From: Anolis sagrei
Lineage: Eukaryota > Chordata > Lepidosauria > Squamata > Anolidae
Length of the DNA: 64,000 nt
Direction of reading: 5' to 3'
Assembly (NCBI RefSeq): GCF_037176765.1
Contig: NC_090022.1
Location: forward strand, 85,031,391 to 85,095,390
In this document: one piece after another, positions 1-11,571 of the stretch
Numbering within the stretch: position 1 is the stretch's first letter
Layout of the letters: each line of letters opens with the position of its first letter
Position numbers and translations under genes: made by a program
Notes under the pieces: model-generated
The model's database searches: none
What the model saw: the letters and a program-made list of their open reading frames with translations, nothing else
Told to the model about the DNA's origin: nothing

Positions 1-227
1 ATGGCACATAACAGAAAATGAACAGAGCTTGGAAAGGTTTCATTTCAATGACAGCTGCCCAATTTTCAACTGGCTGTGTAGACTTAGGGGGTTCTAGAAA
101 TAGTGTTCCAAAATAACTTTTTGAAGTCCATAAAAAGAATTTGAACTTTTGCATTATTTCCTAAAATGATCGAATGCAGTGGTAAATGATAAACACGTGT
201 CCAGATGCTAATGGGATGAGACTTATT

Positions 228-546
228 AGAAGTAAAGTAAAGTTTCCCCTGACATTAAGTCTGGTTGTGTCCGACTCTGGGGGGTGGTGCTCACCTCCAT
301 TTCGAAGCCGAAGAGCCAGCATTGTCCATAGACACCTCCAAGGTGATGTGGCTGGCATAGAGCACCATTACCTTCCTGCAAAAGTGATACCTATTGATCT
401 ACTCACATTTGCATGTTTTCGAACTGCTAAGTTGGCAGAAGCTTGGCCTAACAGTGGGAGCTCACCCTGCTCCCTGGATTCAAACCATCAACCTTTTGGT
501 CAGCAAGTTCAGCAGCTCAGTGGTTTAACCCACTGTGCCACGCTTT
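228..546 (-). mobile_element. Sauria-type SINE, copy 1
   Basis: Read on the minus strand, this begins with a tRNA-like head (a 'gtggcacag' box A region near 540 and a B-box-like 'ggtttgaatcc' near 480) and ends near 228 with a tail of the Bov-B LINE type ('caggggaaacttt'). The same organisation and near-identical text recur at 35342-35672. The open frame seen across it on the plus strand is a by-product and not a gene. Family assignment is from memory of squamate SINEs. Confidence 0.85.
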
Positions 547-3353
547 ATCTGATGTACCCAAATCCTTACTGAGCAATTTAAAAGCACCCAGAAGTTCTTA
601 AAGTGACATTAGAAATAAGTCTTTCTTAAATTGCAGAAGACTGTGCATAAAAGGTTAACTTCTCTGATAGCTGTGACTAAACAAAGACTTAGATCGCAAC
701 AGTGAAATTTTGCACCTCATCTTAAGCTGCTGTAAGATGGGTTTTATGCCGCTTTGTACTATGAAGACCATGTTGGCTCACATTTAAGGCATCTCGTACC
801 CTAACTTAGCACAGAATGCTAGAAAGTGCATAAAAGAACAAATCAAATAGCTAGAAATGGCCCTAAAATATCTAATTCCTGTTTATACTCTGCAAGGAGG
901 GAGGGCAGCTAAACTTTATGCTGAATCCTGCCATAGCTAGTTTTCACTTTTGCAACAAAAACAACAATCTCGTGAAACATCTTAAGATATTACTGTGTCG
1001 TCAGTCTTAGTTAAAAGCTTAGTCACAGCAATAGTTAGGTTTTCAGTTGAGTCAAGCTGATTTTACAGAGTTTAAATTTACACTTCACATGTTTCTTTCT
1101 GCATTTTCATTTGCAAGAAAAAAAATCTCTTCAACAAATAACCAAGCATGATACTTTTTAAAATATAATTCCTTTTATTTCCCCTTTCCCAGTTACCGTA
1201 CACTTTCAAAGATCTGGAAGTGAATAGTTGTACACTCATCAGGATTTTGTAACAAATAATAGATTGAAATTCCTACCTATTTAACTGTTTGTATATGAGG
1301 TGGAATGGAAAGTCTACTCTTAAGTGTTTCAAGTAGCTATTAGGTGGTAAGAATTGATTTTCAAATTCCCTTTAAGGAGTCGATACATTTTGTGTTTAAA
1401 GTTACATTATTTTATAAATATTGTAGCTTCTCAATAATAAAAGATCTAAATAAGCAAAATGCTGTAGTTTAACAACCACATAAATATCAATAAATTAAAA
1501 AATTAAATATCCATAAAATTGCACAAACTAATTCTGCTGATTGAGGTGTGGGGGTGGGGGTGGGAGCACAAAATGAATAAATTACAATCAGTTAATGGAC
1601 ATAGATATTTAAGAAAGCCCTCCTCTCATTGACAACAAAGTATTGTGGCATCTTAAAGCTTATGCAGCAAAAACAACAGAGCCATGGGCACCTTAAGACT
1701 TTAACATGGTTACTCAGCCTCAGAATTGATCCTGCAGTTCATTCCATTTCTCTGTCTTTGTCATTCTGCTCCATATATTATCTACATATCATATGACACT
1801 TTTGGACAATCTGGTCTGACAAGTGGTCCACTCTTGCCAGTTGTGGGCCTACAGAGAAGCTTACCAGTCATAAGACTATCCATTTATTTCACTTTATTTC
1901 CAGTATTTGAGAAAATGAACATTATTCCCCCTGAAATCCTTGCTGCTCTGCCCACTGATCATTTATAAACCTAAAGCTATGATTTCAAGAAAATTCCAGT
2001 ATTTTTATAATGGCATCCAGTGACATTTCCTATTGCCAAAAGTGAGTAAGAGAATGTTTGTGTGTTGCTTTCCCCAAGAGTGATTGGAAATATGAATGAT
2101 AATTGGCTTGGCCCCTTTGGAACTGTTTTACCAGTTCATTTAGCACCATTGTGATAGGTTATTGAGATTCAATATCAAAACATGGGCAGGGCTGGTGAAC
2201 TGCAGCAGGGTGGGCATTTGTTGCCTTCCTGAGGCCAGACATATTGCCCAAAATGCCCCCATAATGGAACAAAACCAAACTAGAAGCATCTGCAGTCCTC
2301 TTGTCTTTGAATTTTAGGTAGATCAAAAGGGGTGCTAGACAGATGGATAGTTCATTTTACAGGGGGGGGGGGGGGTTGAAGAAGTAAAACTATTTCCACC
2401 TGCTTTCCTGTTATTCACACCACCCATGTTGCAGTCATGGAAAGGGCCCTTGTTTATGGCATGGGAAGTTGGTGGGAGGGAATAACCAGCAAAAATGGGG
2501 GTGTTTCTCTTACTCCCCCCCTGTAAAATGTTCTATATCCTTCTCTGTCCCTTTTGGCTGCCACCCAGTAATGGAACAGTACCGAATTTTGTTTAAGGTT
2601 AAGTAAAACAGCTTCCCTCCCCATGTCTATTTAAAAAGTGAATTCCTGCCATCTTTCAGGTGTGACGATCTTTCCTCCTTTTTTCCAGAAAAAGGACCCA
2701 ACATGTTGAGAGGGGTCACAGGCCACACAAGTCCACTCTTGGTTTGAACCTTTGATGCTAGGCCTCCCTCTCCCTCCAAAAAGTAGTTCTATAGGGTTAA
2801 CTCTTTGGATTCCATGCCAAGAGAAGGCAGAAGAGAGGTTTAAAATCTTGGAAGAAATATATCCTAAATAATAAAGTAAATCAAGTTTTTCAGTGTACCT
2901 TAATTTGATTTATCTCTGAAAATTCTTGGCAAGTATTTGGCACAAACTAGATGTCCAAATGTAGCCTAATATTTCCGTGTTTGTAGATAAAATAATGGTT
3001 CTTTTGAACATGCACTCCCTTCTCAAATCACTTCTCTAGACATACTGTTCTTTTCACTTGGCTCAACCTGGCTTCTTGGCTATTTGTGGTTTGAGGGCTG
3101 GTCTTATTTCACCGTAAGAGCTTTTTAAAATTGCATCCTAGTAGGAAAGGGTGACACATGAGGAACAGTAATGGCCCTAGCAGGGAGTCAGGTGCGGTAC
3201 GTGCAATGGACAAGCAGCAAGGAAAAGCTATGAATCCCACTTGATATCATGTATGTAGACTATCTGTACTAAAGAGGCTCCTTTCTGGCAGTCACATATT
3301 AGTAAACTGGGGTGTGAATTTTGAGAAGGGAGAGGCAACAGTATTATATCAGG
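547..3353. other. MYOZ3 3' flank / probable 3' UTR
   Basis: No coding region is recognised here. The part nearest 3353 is expected to be MYOZ3 3' UTR. On the minus strand the first canonical AATAAA signals after the stop are at 1893-1898 and 1883-1888, about 1.46 kb downstream, with another at 1174-1179; none can be assigned as the true site without transcripts. A 14-base G run lies at 2362-2375. Confidence 0.35.
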
Positions 3354-3525
3354 TTACAAATCCTCTGATTCTGGCATAGCCTGTATCCAGCCTCGAGGTG
3401 TTCTGTTAAAACTGGGCCTGTTGGAAATGAGCTGCAGGCTGTTCATGGTGTCTGTGGGATCTTCGCCCATCTCAAACCCTGGGAAGACATCATTCAGTAA
3501 TGGCCCACCAAATGGAGTTGGTGTC
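3354..3525 (-). CDS. MYOZ3: MYOZ3 last coding exon
   Basis: This exon encodes the C-terminal 57 residues of myozenin-3 (calsarcin-3), a sarcomeric Z-disc protein that in mammals binds alpha-actinin, gamma-filamin, telethonin and calcineurin. It follows a clean acceptor (ctctgcag) and begins with the last base of a split Arg codon, matching the two bases left by the exon at 10953-10773. The peptide carries TPFGGPL, which resembles MYOZ3 rather than MYOZ2 (TPFGGFE), then RPSFNRTPRGW and the terminus PESEDL. The last residues form the class III PDZ-binding motif known in the myotilin/myozenin families, which binds Enigma-family PDZ domains. The stop is TAA at 3356-3354. Family membership is very clear; the MYOZ3 assignment also rests on the neighbouring SYNPO. 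Confidence 0.93.
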
Positions 3526-3727
3526 CTGCAGAGGAAGAGATAAGCAAGAGCTGTAATTGGTTTGCACAGCAGCTGTTGAAGCTTAAGTGGAGACAAATAG
3601 CCTGATCCTTGATCACATAAGACAAGTCAAGATTGCCAATATAATTTCCCATTATGAAAACAAAGATGGTTTCCCACACTGTACTAGTGCTCTCAAACGA
3701 TGTAACACGATTAGATACAGCTCCCTT

Positions 3728-3960
3728 TGTAACTGTGGGCATATGTACTTTCAGGTTGCCTGTTGCCTTATGGCGACCCCACGAATTTTCTTAGATAAGG
3801 AATACTCAGGTGAAATTCAACCAATTCCTTCCTCTGAAATACAGTCTACACTATGCGGTATTCCTTTGTAGTCTTCCATCCAAGAACTAACCAAGTTTGA
3901 CTGCACTTAGCTTCCAAGATCAGATGATCTACTGTCATTAGGGTACTGTCTTTGTACCTG
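3728..3960 (-). mobile_element. 5S rRNA-derived SINE, copy 1
   Basis: The minus strand starts with degraded 5S rRNA text. On the plus strand the reverse complement shows 'tcttccatccaagaactaacc' near 3875 and 'cttagcttccaagatcag' near 3908, both hallmark 5S segments that include the internal promoter region. It is followed by the body shared with the copy at 39000-39150 ('attccttcctctgaaat'). It lies in the last MYOZ3 intron. It is a SINE and not a functional 5S gene, because it diverges and continues into non-5S sequence. Confidence 0.75.
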
Positions 3961-5014
3961 CATCTAGCAGTATTCATGAATAGCTTGTTTTAGTCCCCTG
4001 GCCAGCCACTGTCTTCGAGTGTTTTTAGATATATAGGCTGCCTCACAGATCAGCAGGTTATTTGTAACAGGGGAAATCTATACATGAATACATTTTAACT
4101 TAGAGGTTGGTGGGTTTACATAAAAACAACAATGGGTGACTTCCTGGCCTTGGGAGCTCTTCTAACCTGACGCACATGCTAATACTGCCACTGCTATACA
4201 GTTGCCATCAAACATTCAGCAGCAAACCATGCGAAGGAGGGGGTGTTAGATCCAACTCTGAAGCACATCTCAATTTGCTTTCATCTTGGAGGTGCAATTG
4301 CTGGTTGAGAGACTTGTGAATACAAGTGAATTACAGAGTCCTGTCAATACTGAAAGAAAAGAGCATTGTTCCCTCTCCTGTTGCCAAAAGCATGTCTCCC
4401 TCCCAGTCCAAGGCTACAGCCCACTCTTGCCCTTCCTGGGGTTAGAAGGAGAAATGCAAAAGCAAAGAAAAAAATAGGAAAACATTTCCCCCCTCTCTGA
4501 ATCATTTTCCATCTTAGAAAAAAGAAATGAAATAAAAGGAATTAATGGAATATTTTCTTTCAGAATGATGAATAACATCCTTAAGAAGGGGTGTTCATAT
4601 ATTGTTCCAAAGACATTTTTTTAAAGTGATGTAAAAGGAAGATATTTATCTAAGTCCTTGTACAGTATCAGATTAAAATTCTTGATTCATTTTTTTCAAG
4701 TCTCATTATCTTTGCTTGATACTATGGAAAGCTGGTGGAAATAGAAGATTTTTTAAAAAATGTTGATGGTTTCTTCTGTTTTAATTCACATATCCCACTG
4801 TTCCTCAAACTAGTAAAGCCAAAATGAGTCCTTATAGTTCAGGTATTTCATACAATTCAAGATGTTGTATGTCTATTTGTAACAAAAATGTAATTAAAGT
4901 TACATTTGTTGTTATAGTCTGAAAAAAAATCTGCTCTTAATATTCCAAGCATGATCACTTTATCTCAAGTCAAGTTATATATAATGAGTTTAATGCTATT
5001 TATTTATCATGCAT

Positions 5015-5140
5015 AATTATAATGGAGTGTCACAGGGTTCAATCCTGGGCCCAATACTGTTCAATATTTTTATTAATGACTTAGATGAAGGTTTAGGGGT
5101 CATACTTATCAAGTTTGCAGCTATATTTAGTTATTTATCA
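5015..5140 (+). mobile_element. CR1 LINE fragment (RT motif block)
   Basis: Translation on the plus strand gives GVSQGSILGPILFNIFINDL followed by DEG, the reverse-transcriptase block directly upstream of the catalytic FADD motif. It closely resembles the same segment of the long CR1 at 19336-22206. The frame decays immediately afterwards (the FADD position is not preserved), so this is a short, old fragment inside the last MYOZ3 intron. Confidence 0.7.
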
Positions 5141-5224
5141 TGTCAGAAACAAATTGAGGATACAGTTGTAATGTATTTAAAAACACAAAGTTAAAAACTT
5201 GGCATTATACTAGATTTTCTTTGA

Positions 5225-5480
5225 CCAGAAGCGGACCATTTGGAGTGCCTCTGGTGTCGCTGTAAGAAGGTCCTCTGTGTTCATGTAGCAGGGCTCAGGT
5301 TGCATTGTAGTAAGTGGTCTGTGGTTTGCTGTTCTCCACACTTGTGTGTTGTATACTCCATTTTGTAGTCCCATTTATGAAGATTGGCTGTGTACCTCGT
5401 AGTGTCAGAGCGCAGTCTGTTCAGAGCCTTCTATGTGCCCAAGAGGGAGTTTCTCATTCGGTATCAGCTGGATGCTGCTA
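5225..5480 (-). mobile_element. LINE fragment with C-terminal zinc-knuckle region
   Basis: The minus strand translates in pieces to ALNRLRSDTTRYTANLHKW and, further on, CGEQQTTDHLLQC. This is the pattern of the Cys-rich region after the reverse-transcriptase domain in several non-LTR retrotransposon clades. A stop follows shortly and the rest is not readable. The exact clade cannot be named from this piece. Confidence 0.5.
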
Positions 5481-5494
5481 AGGTTTTCTTAACA

Positions 5495-5605
5495 AGATTT
5501 GTTGAATTTATCTTTGCTTTCCTCTAAGGCTGAGAGTGTGTGACTTGTCCTAGGTAACCCTAAGTGTTTCTATGACTGAATGGGAATTTGTCTTCCAGTG
5601 TCAAT
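5495..5605 (-). mobile_element. tRNA-derived SINE fragment
   Basis: On the plus strand 'tttcctctaaggctgagagtg', 'gtgacttgtcctaggtaaccc' and 'atggctgaatgg'-like text match, in reverse orientation, the body of the SINE family at 7585-7805, 31486-31690 and 51596-51690. It is diverged and truncated. Confidence 0.5.
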
Positions 5606-5780
5606 TTAAAGAACCAGTCCAAGAATTGTATTTTTCCCTTAGGCTCCTCTTCTTACATTTTGTGTGGATCAAAGACCCTTTCTGGAAGAGAGGTCCAACA
5701 GCATTCTCTCCTGATGTTTTGCCTGCATCTGTGGCAGGCAATCTCAGAGGTTGAGAGGTTTGTTGGTAACTATGAAAATT

Positions 5781-6085
5781 GGGTTTATATATCTGTGGAA
5801 GGTCCAGGGTGGGGGAAAGAACTCTTGTCTGTTGGAGGTATGTGTGAATTTTTCAATGTGCAATCGTGGCCAATTGAAACATTCACACATAGCTCCAACA
5901 GACAAGAGTTCTTTCTTCCACCCTGGACCTTCCACAGATATATAAAAACAATTTTCCTAGTTTCCAACAGACCTCACAACCTCTTAGGATGCCTGTCACA
6001 GATGCAGGCGAAACGTCAGAAGAGAAAGCTTCAGGAGCATGGCCATACAGCCTGAAAAACCCACAACAACACAGTATTCAAATAA
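5781..6085 (+). mobile_element. Penelope-like element fossil (terminal fragment)
   Basis: This is a short remnant of what I recognise as a dispersed squamate Penelope-like retroelement terminus. It begins with a long imperfect hairpin (arms about 5783-5857 and 5873-5949) and ends with text near 6000-6070 ('gcaggcgaaacgtcag', 'acatggcc'-like, 'cacaacaac') that recurs widely in lizard genomes. No coding domain remains. The family name is from memory and needs a repeat-library comparison. Confidence 0.5.
5983..6018 (+). ncRNA. Candidate hammerhead-ribozyme-like motif
   Basis: The order of elements resembles a hammerhead core: a CTGAnGA-like stretch near 5983, a short stem (gcctg near 5991 pairing with caggc near 6005), then GAAA and a following CGTC. 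Penelope-like elements are known to carry hammerhead motifs in their terminal repeats, which fits the surrounding fossil. The match to the core is imperfect, so activity is doubtful. Confidence 0.35.
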
Positions 6086-6877
6086 ATTATTCTGGTATTT
6101 TTTTTAAAAAATGGATAAAACTAAAACACAGCTGTTTTCATTTCATAAGCAATAGTATTCCAGCAACCAAAAACCCAGCTTGTAGAATTGAGGGTTTCCA
6201 ACCCCATAAATAGAAAATAAGTTTTGATAGAATGGCACGGGCAGTGATTTTTTAAATAAAAGAGATTGAATTTCCATAACAAGAAGTTATTCCAACATTT
6301 AATTGTGCATTTTCCTCACAGAATCTTCTTAGCCTGCTTTTTTCCTCCATAATCTTCACTGCAGCCTTGGTCCAGGGCATTATGGGGAAATCAAGTGGCC
6401 TGTTGCTGTGCCCACCACTCAATAAATCCGGATGCAAATACTAAAGCTGTATCTCCTTTACCTTGGAATTTTTAAAAAATCCTTCATCTCACATGCAAAT
6501 TGTCAATCTTGGAACTGGCAAGACATAACTACTGATACACTAACAAGTTGAAGTGGCAAGCAATTTGGGCTATTGAGTGCTAATTTTAAACTTCAAACAG
6601 ACCGCATTAGAGGAAGAAAGAAATGAGGCAGCTACTTCTGTTTGTTATTCATGAATGCGGTTCTGCTACAAGGCCAGAAATAAATTCGAAGTGAAAGTTA
6701 AAAGAGTACCAGTAAGTCTCTGGAACAGTTCCCTGATCCAACATGTGTTAAAGGTATTGAGACACATGGGAATGTTCTGTTTCAAATAAAATGTAAAACC
6801 TTGGGTTTCAGAAGAGTGGTGGGAATAACTAAGCAGACTGTAGCAAGGCATGGCTTTTGCAACAGTGGTGTTGAACT

Positions 6878-7235
6878 TATTTATTTATTTATTTATTACT
6901 GCGCTTGTATACCGCCGTTTCTCAGCCTACATTGGCGACTCAACGCGGTTTACAACACTACAATAATCAACAATATTCAGTTTAAAAAGCATAAAACCAC
7001 ATACACAATACACAGTATTGGGCCACCAATACAAACCAGTGCATCTCTTAACTAAAATCATAATCCAATTTCATCGTCTGTGGTTACCAGTCCTTGATCA
7101 TCAACTTCATTGGACCGGATTAGCCGAATGCTTGTTCAAACATCCATGTCTTCAGTCTTTTTCGAAATACCATCAGCGAGGAGGCTGATCTTATCTCTAT
7201 GGGGAGGGCATTCCAAACTTGAGGAAATTGAATGG
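6878..7235 (-). mobile_element. L2-like LINE 3' end
   Basis: On the minus strand the segment starts with a reverse-transcriptase C-terminal tail (LWNALP-like, then SLMVFRKRLKTWMFEQAFG and a stop). It runs through a 3' UTR and ends at 6878-6900 in a (AATA)n tail preceded by 'ggcggtatac'. This is the usual structure of a 5'-truncated CR1/L2-type insertion. It lies in the last MYOZ3 intron. Confidence 0.65.
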
Positions 7236-7584
7236 GCCTTTAGGAATATACATTCTGGATAAGATGCTCTGAAGTTTAGTAAGTTGCAAATTAGTTATTG
7301 TTGAAAGTTGACATCAATACTGGTTTGACAGTTCTCCCCACTCTTCATATTTATTTTCAAGATTAAAAATAGGCTTTGCTTGTATGCAGAATTTTGGCTT
7401 ATCTTATAGCATTGACTTCTCTGAACAATTTTCAGGTTTACTTGCAAAATTTCTTTTTACCCCAGTAATGCAAAGAGTTACATTTACTTATGGTGGTCAT
7501 ATTTGTAATATTTGTAATACCATAATAAAGTGAATGGATTAAACTTGTGTCATATCAAAGGAGGCTGGAATCTTTATAAGGTGA

Positions 7585-7805
7585 CAGGTTGATGTTGCTG
7601 TGTGCCTTCAAATCATTTATGACAACTCTAAGGCTTGGGAGTTTTCTTGGCAAAGTTTGTTCTGAGGGGTTTGCCTTTGCCTTTCTCTGAGGCTAAGAGT
7701 GTGACTTGCCTGAAGTCACCCAGTGGGTTTCCATGGCTGAGCGAGATTCAAACCCTGGTTTCCCAGTGTCTCGGTCCAACACTCAAACCAGTACTCTATG
7801 ATGTC
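7585..7805 (-). mobile_element. tRNA-derived SINE with LINE-like tail
   Basis: In reverse orientation the text reads as a tRNA-like head (B-box-like 'gggtttgaatc' near 7745) followed by 'ccactgggtgacttc', 'gtcacactctt' and 'cttggcaaagaaaactccc'. The tail, near 7590, has 'gaaggcacaca'. Other copies lie at 5495-5605, 31486-31690 and 51596-51690, and a tail fragment near 10698-10740. Confidence 0.75.
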
Positions 7806-7839
7806 CGGTGCTTTTTACAAGTTTGCATATCAAGGTAAA

Positions 7840-9630
7840 CAATACCATTTTTGAAAGCAGTACAGACCAGCTTATAAGGTGCTTGGTGCCCTGAGGCAGC
7901 GTGTCACCACCACCATCACTGCCAGGCTGGGTGCATCTCTATTATCCATCAAAGTATGCCAGTGGAGTTTTAGGTTCCACCAGCTTTAGACAGGTTCTTG
8001 GTCTTAAGAACACATTTTCCTTTGCCTTAATGTATTTGTTCTTGACTCCATTGTTTCTTCCCTTGAGGTCTCTTTGGACCAATGTTTCTTATATATTTAT
8101 TGAGAAAATCAGACAGGTGATGTACTTATTGGGCACCATATTCCAGTTACTCTCTTACCAATATTTCCTTTGAGATCAGTTGTTTCCAGGGCAAGAATTC
8201 TAAAGTTTCCATCGCTCTATGGCTATGTTCCATACTTTGTAACTTGGCTAATATTTGGAAAGTCATAATTACCATTCTGAATCAAATCTTTATGAGATCC
8301 TCAACAATTGTCTGCAAAATACCTCTGGAGATATTTATCAACAAGGCTGAAGTTTGTCCATTTAGCTATCATATATTCATTTTTTTAAAACCATAGATTA
8401 ATACCCAACTGCAACTGGCTTACTGTTGCAGCTTAACAACAGAAACTCTAGCCTTCTGGCTCTGCTATCCATATCAGCATCAATAGCATATCAATAATCC
8501 AGCCAGCAGTGAGCTTTAATCCACAAAGCTTTTGTTTTTCTTGTATTGTACCACCCTCTGGAAAAAATTCCTGATCCTTGATAAATTGATGTTAGTTCCC
8601 GACTTTAGTCCTGACAAAATGAAAATACTGCTTAGGGCAGGAATGCTCAATCTTCACCTATGGCCAAGGTCCTCAGTCAGTGCCCTCTGGAGCTAACAAA
8701 TGCCATGACCTTTGAATAGGGCATTTGGATAGCTTGCTTGTTAAATAGTGTGTGATGTGCTTTACAAACCCGAAAGCCATTTCATTGCTCCTCACTCCTT
8801 AATAGACATGCACAGCTTTGAAATACACTTTTTATTCTTGGTGTTAAAATGTTTGAATGGTAGGGATTGTGAATGTCTGCAGGCATACATTCATATTAAT
8901 GGTTGGTTTCCAGTCCCAATTCCAGAAGCATAATCTGATTGTCTCCATTGATACCAAGAAGGTTGTGAGCTCCTTGTATGTGCTGGCCATGCAAACTTAA
9001 AAGTTTGTTTAGTGGTCATTTGCGTTTCAGCAAAAATAGCAGGTTTTCTGAAGTGAAATTTAAAAAATGATTTCACACCAAATGCCTTGATGAAATATAA
9101 GAAACTCACAGAAGTGCGTTCTCACCCATGCTGTAATTGGATTAGTCTTTGGGGAGTCATTTTGTTCTATAACAAGGCACTTCAACAACAGAATGGAAAA
9201 GCAGCAATTCATGCAGCGTCCATGCATTGTTATCCTTCTCTTGAGCACTCTTATATTTACCACTGCCAAGGAGCTGAAGCTTGTGTGTGTGTGGCCTAAT
9301 AGCAGAAGAATTCACTTGAGATGTTATTGTCTGGAGAGTAAGAATGGCAAGAGAGTAGTTTGCAACCCAATGACCCAGTAGGCACTGAACTGCAATGTGA
9401 CACCCGCTCCACATATAAACAGAGCATTTCTTCTCTGAAAGCAAAGCCAGGCAATGTCCTGGTAGGATCTTTTAAGGAATCTGGTGGCTTCCAGATGCAG
9501 GATGCTTCTCATTGAAGCTTTTATTATACATGTGTCCCACTTAATTCATATACATTTAGAGGGTGCCAGATTATGTCATGCTATATTTATAAGCCTCCCA
9601 TGTTTTCCTACTATGTCATTCATCTTCCTC
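7840..9630. other. Intronic stretch without recognised features
   Basis: This lies in the 7.2-kb last intron of MYOZ3. I see no exon-like segment with a splice phase fitting MYOZ3 and no repeat I can name. Short open frames on both strands look random. Confidence 0.4.
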
Positions 9631-9639
9631 CTGGTCAGT

Positions 9640-10590
9640 TGTAAGGCCGAACAGGGCATAGGGTTACAGTCTGTGCTTGATGGGGTCACACTCCCCCTGA
9701 AGGCACAGGTTCACAGCTTGGAAGTGATCCTGGACTCATCACTGAGCCTGGAACCCCAGGTCTCGGTGGTGGCCAGGGGAGCTTTTGCACAGTTAAAACT
9801 TGTGCACCAGCTGCACCCATATCTTGGGAGGTCTGACTTGGCCATGGTGGTCCATGCTCTGGTTATATCCCAAATAGACTACTGCAATGCACTCTACATG
9901 GGGTTGCCTCTGAAGACTGCTCAAAAGCTTCAACTAGTCCAATGTTCAGCAGCCATGTTGCTCACGGGAGTGGAGTACAGAGAGCTGACAACTCCCTTGC
10001 TATGCCAGCTCCACTGGCTGCCCATTAGCTTCCAGGGTCGATTCAAAATGCTGGTATTAATCTATAAAGCCCTAAACAGTTCCAGCCCAGTTTACTTGTC
10101 TGAATGTATCTCCATCTACAAACCATCTAAGGCCTTAAGATCATCCGGGGAGGCTCTGCTCTCGGTCCCACCACCATCACAATAGCATTTGGTGGGGATG
10201 AGAGACAGGGCCTTCTTCATGGTGGCCCCTCGGCTGTGGAACTCCCTCCCTAATGAAGTTAGATCCGCTCCCATCCTTCTGACCTTCCAGAATAAAAAAC
10301 TTAAATCCTGGTTATGGGATCAAGCGTTCACAGAATAGTTGTTTTACTGGGAAGATAAGATTTTATTGGACCGTACTTGGACTGTTTTGGATGATGATTT
10401 TAATATGGTGATTTTAATATGGCGAACTAATTTATATGTGTGTGTGTGTGTGTGTGTGTATGAATGTATTTATTTGGTGTTTTAAATCATGTTTTGCATT
10501 GAATTGTTGCTTGTTTGGAAGCCGTTCTGAGTCCCTCCTCAGAAGTCGAGAAGGAAGGGGTATAAATGCTTGAAATAAATAAATATAAAT
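9640..10590 (+). mobile_element. L2-like LINE, 3' part of ORF2
   Basis: The plus strand encodes the C-terminal half of an L2-type reverse-transcriptase protein: SLEVILDSSLSLEPQVS, ISQIDYCNALYMGLP, LLCQLHWLPI and YKALNSSSPVYLSE. A stop interrupts the frame at 10183, after which the same frame resumes with RDRAFFMVAPRLWNSLPNEV and ends near 10336. The 3' UTR holds a (TG)n run at 10437-10460 and finishes in 'aaataaataaa' near 10575. It is 5'-truncated and not functional. Confidence 0.8.
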
Positions 10591-10772
10591 ATCTCCTTGT
10601 TACCTCCTCCCCCACAACCTAACAGTTCATTAAGGTGAAAATAGAAAGGCATTCTAAACCTCTTGCTTACTAAGCCTAGGAACAATTAGTGTAAAAGCAA
10701 GTTGTTGTATGTGCCTTCAGATTGTTTGCAATTTATGGAAAAATTCCATAGAGAAATGTAGTAAGCCATTAC

Positions 10773-10953
10773 CTGTTGAAGCTCCGAAGATCAGAAATGT
10801 TCATTTTCTTGGGAGGTTCAGGCAAACGGATCTCGTGGTCTACTTGGTAATCCTCACTGCTAAGGAATTCCCGCCAAGGAGACTGGTAGCCTTTGGGGAT
10901 GGCTGTTCTGTTGAACTTCTCTGGGGGCATCTCCTTTAGAGGACCAGAATAAC
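10773..10953 (-). CDS. MYOZ3: MYOZ3 coding exon 4
   Basis: This exon encodes the conserved calsarcin core: [20 protein letters not shown], then KGYQSPWREFLSSEDYQ and a variable stretch ending DLRSFNR. In MYOZ2 the matching text is [20 protein letters not shown] and in human MYOZ3 GYAEPLKGVPPEKFNHTAIS. The acceptor (ccaatgcag) leaves GT to complete the Gly codon begun at 11424. The donor (aacag|gtaatg) leaves AG for the split Arg completed at 3525. The exon holds 59 whole codons. The region from GYSGPLK to SPW is the most conserved part of the family and overlaps the segment mapped to alpha-actinin and calcineurin binding in mammals. An open frame running further upstream (to 11095) is intron read-through and not coding. 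Confidence 0.95.
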
Positions 10954-11423
10954 CTGCATTGGGAATGCCAAATGTATCTTTATTATAATGAAAGAAAAAC
11001 CTGAAAGACATTAGTTGGGATCCTTTAATGACATACATAGGCATCAATCCAGCACATATCTGTGTAAGCCAGAGCCTGAGATTCTCCACTGTCATAGTCT
11101 GACAATGTCATCTCACAACTCCTACTATTTCAGCCTGATGGCTCCTCAGCTGAAAGATATCTGAAGTATTGCAGATTAGGGAGCACTGGGAGCAGCCATT
11201 TTACAACATCTGGAGGGCTGCACTATCCCCACACCTGGTCGCAGTCATGTAGTTGTAACCAACAGATTGTGACTCCCCAATTTCTGTCTATCACAATATT
11301 GTTAATAAATCCTTCATCTGCACATAAGAGTGTCGTTGAGCCTGGGTTGAGAAATTCAGCTAACACTACTGGCATTTTTAAAAGCATGTCCAGTGGTCAT
11401 GTTCCTAAAGATTGGTTCTTCAC

Positions 11424-11571
11424 CTGGTGCAATGGCATTGGGATTCAGGGCTTTGCTCATCCTCAAGACTTTGCTTGTCTTCTGTGGTACCTTTGGTGGT
11501 GCTCCCTTGCCTGAAACTGCAGCTTGGAGGCCATCTGGGACATTCTCCTTCCCCTCTGCATTGTGGTTGCT
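11424..11571 (-). CDS. MYOZ3: MYOZ3 coding exon 3 (variable linker)
   Basis: This exon was found by phase logic. The flanking exons require an exon starting in phase 0 and ending with one base of a Gly codon, and this 148-base segment does exactly that between tttctcatag and cag|gtgaag. It encodes SNHNAEGKENVPDGLQAAVS, then GKGAPPKVPQKTSK and a C-terminal ALNPNAIAPG. The ending matches MYOZ2 (NPDNIAPG before GYSGPLK) and human MYOZ3 (SALAPG). The middle is a disordered Pro/Lys linker that is poorly conserved across the family. It has no ATG at its start, so ORF calling alone would miss it. Confidence 0.92.

Noticed and set aside
186-572. 128-codon plus-strand frame
   Set aside because: It lies across a Sauria-type SINE in reverse orientation; the second SINE copy at 35342-35672 shows a similar spurious frame.
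3840-3955. A 5S rRNA gene
   Set aside because: The 5S likeness is diverged and runs into a SINE body that is also found at 39000-39150.
5764-6060. Several small frames on both strands as coding
   Set aside because: They mirror each other because the region is a long hairpin in a Penelope-like fossil.
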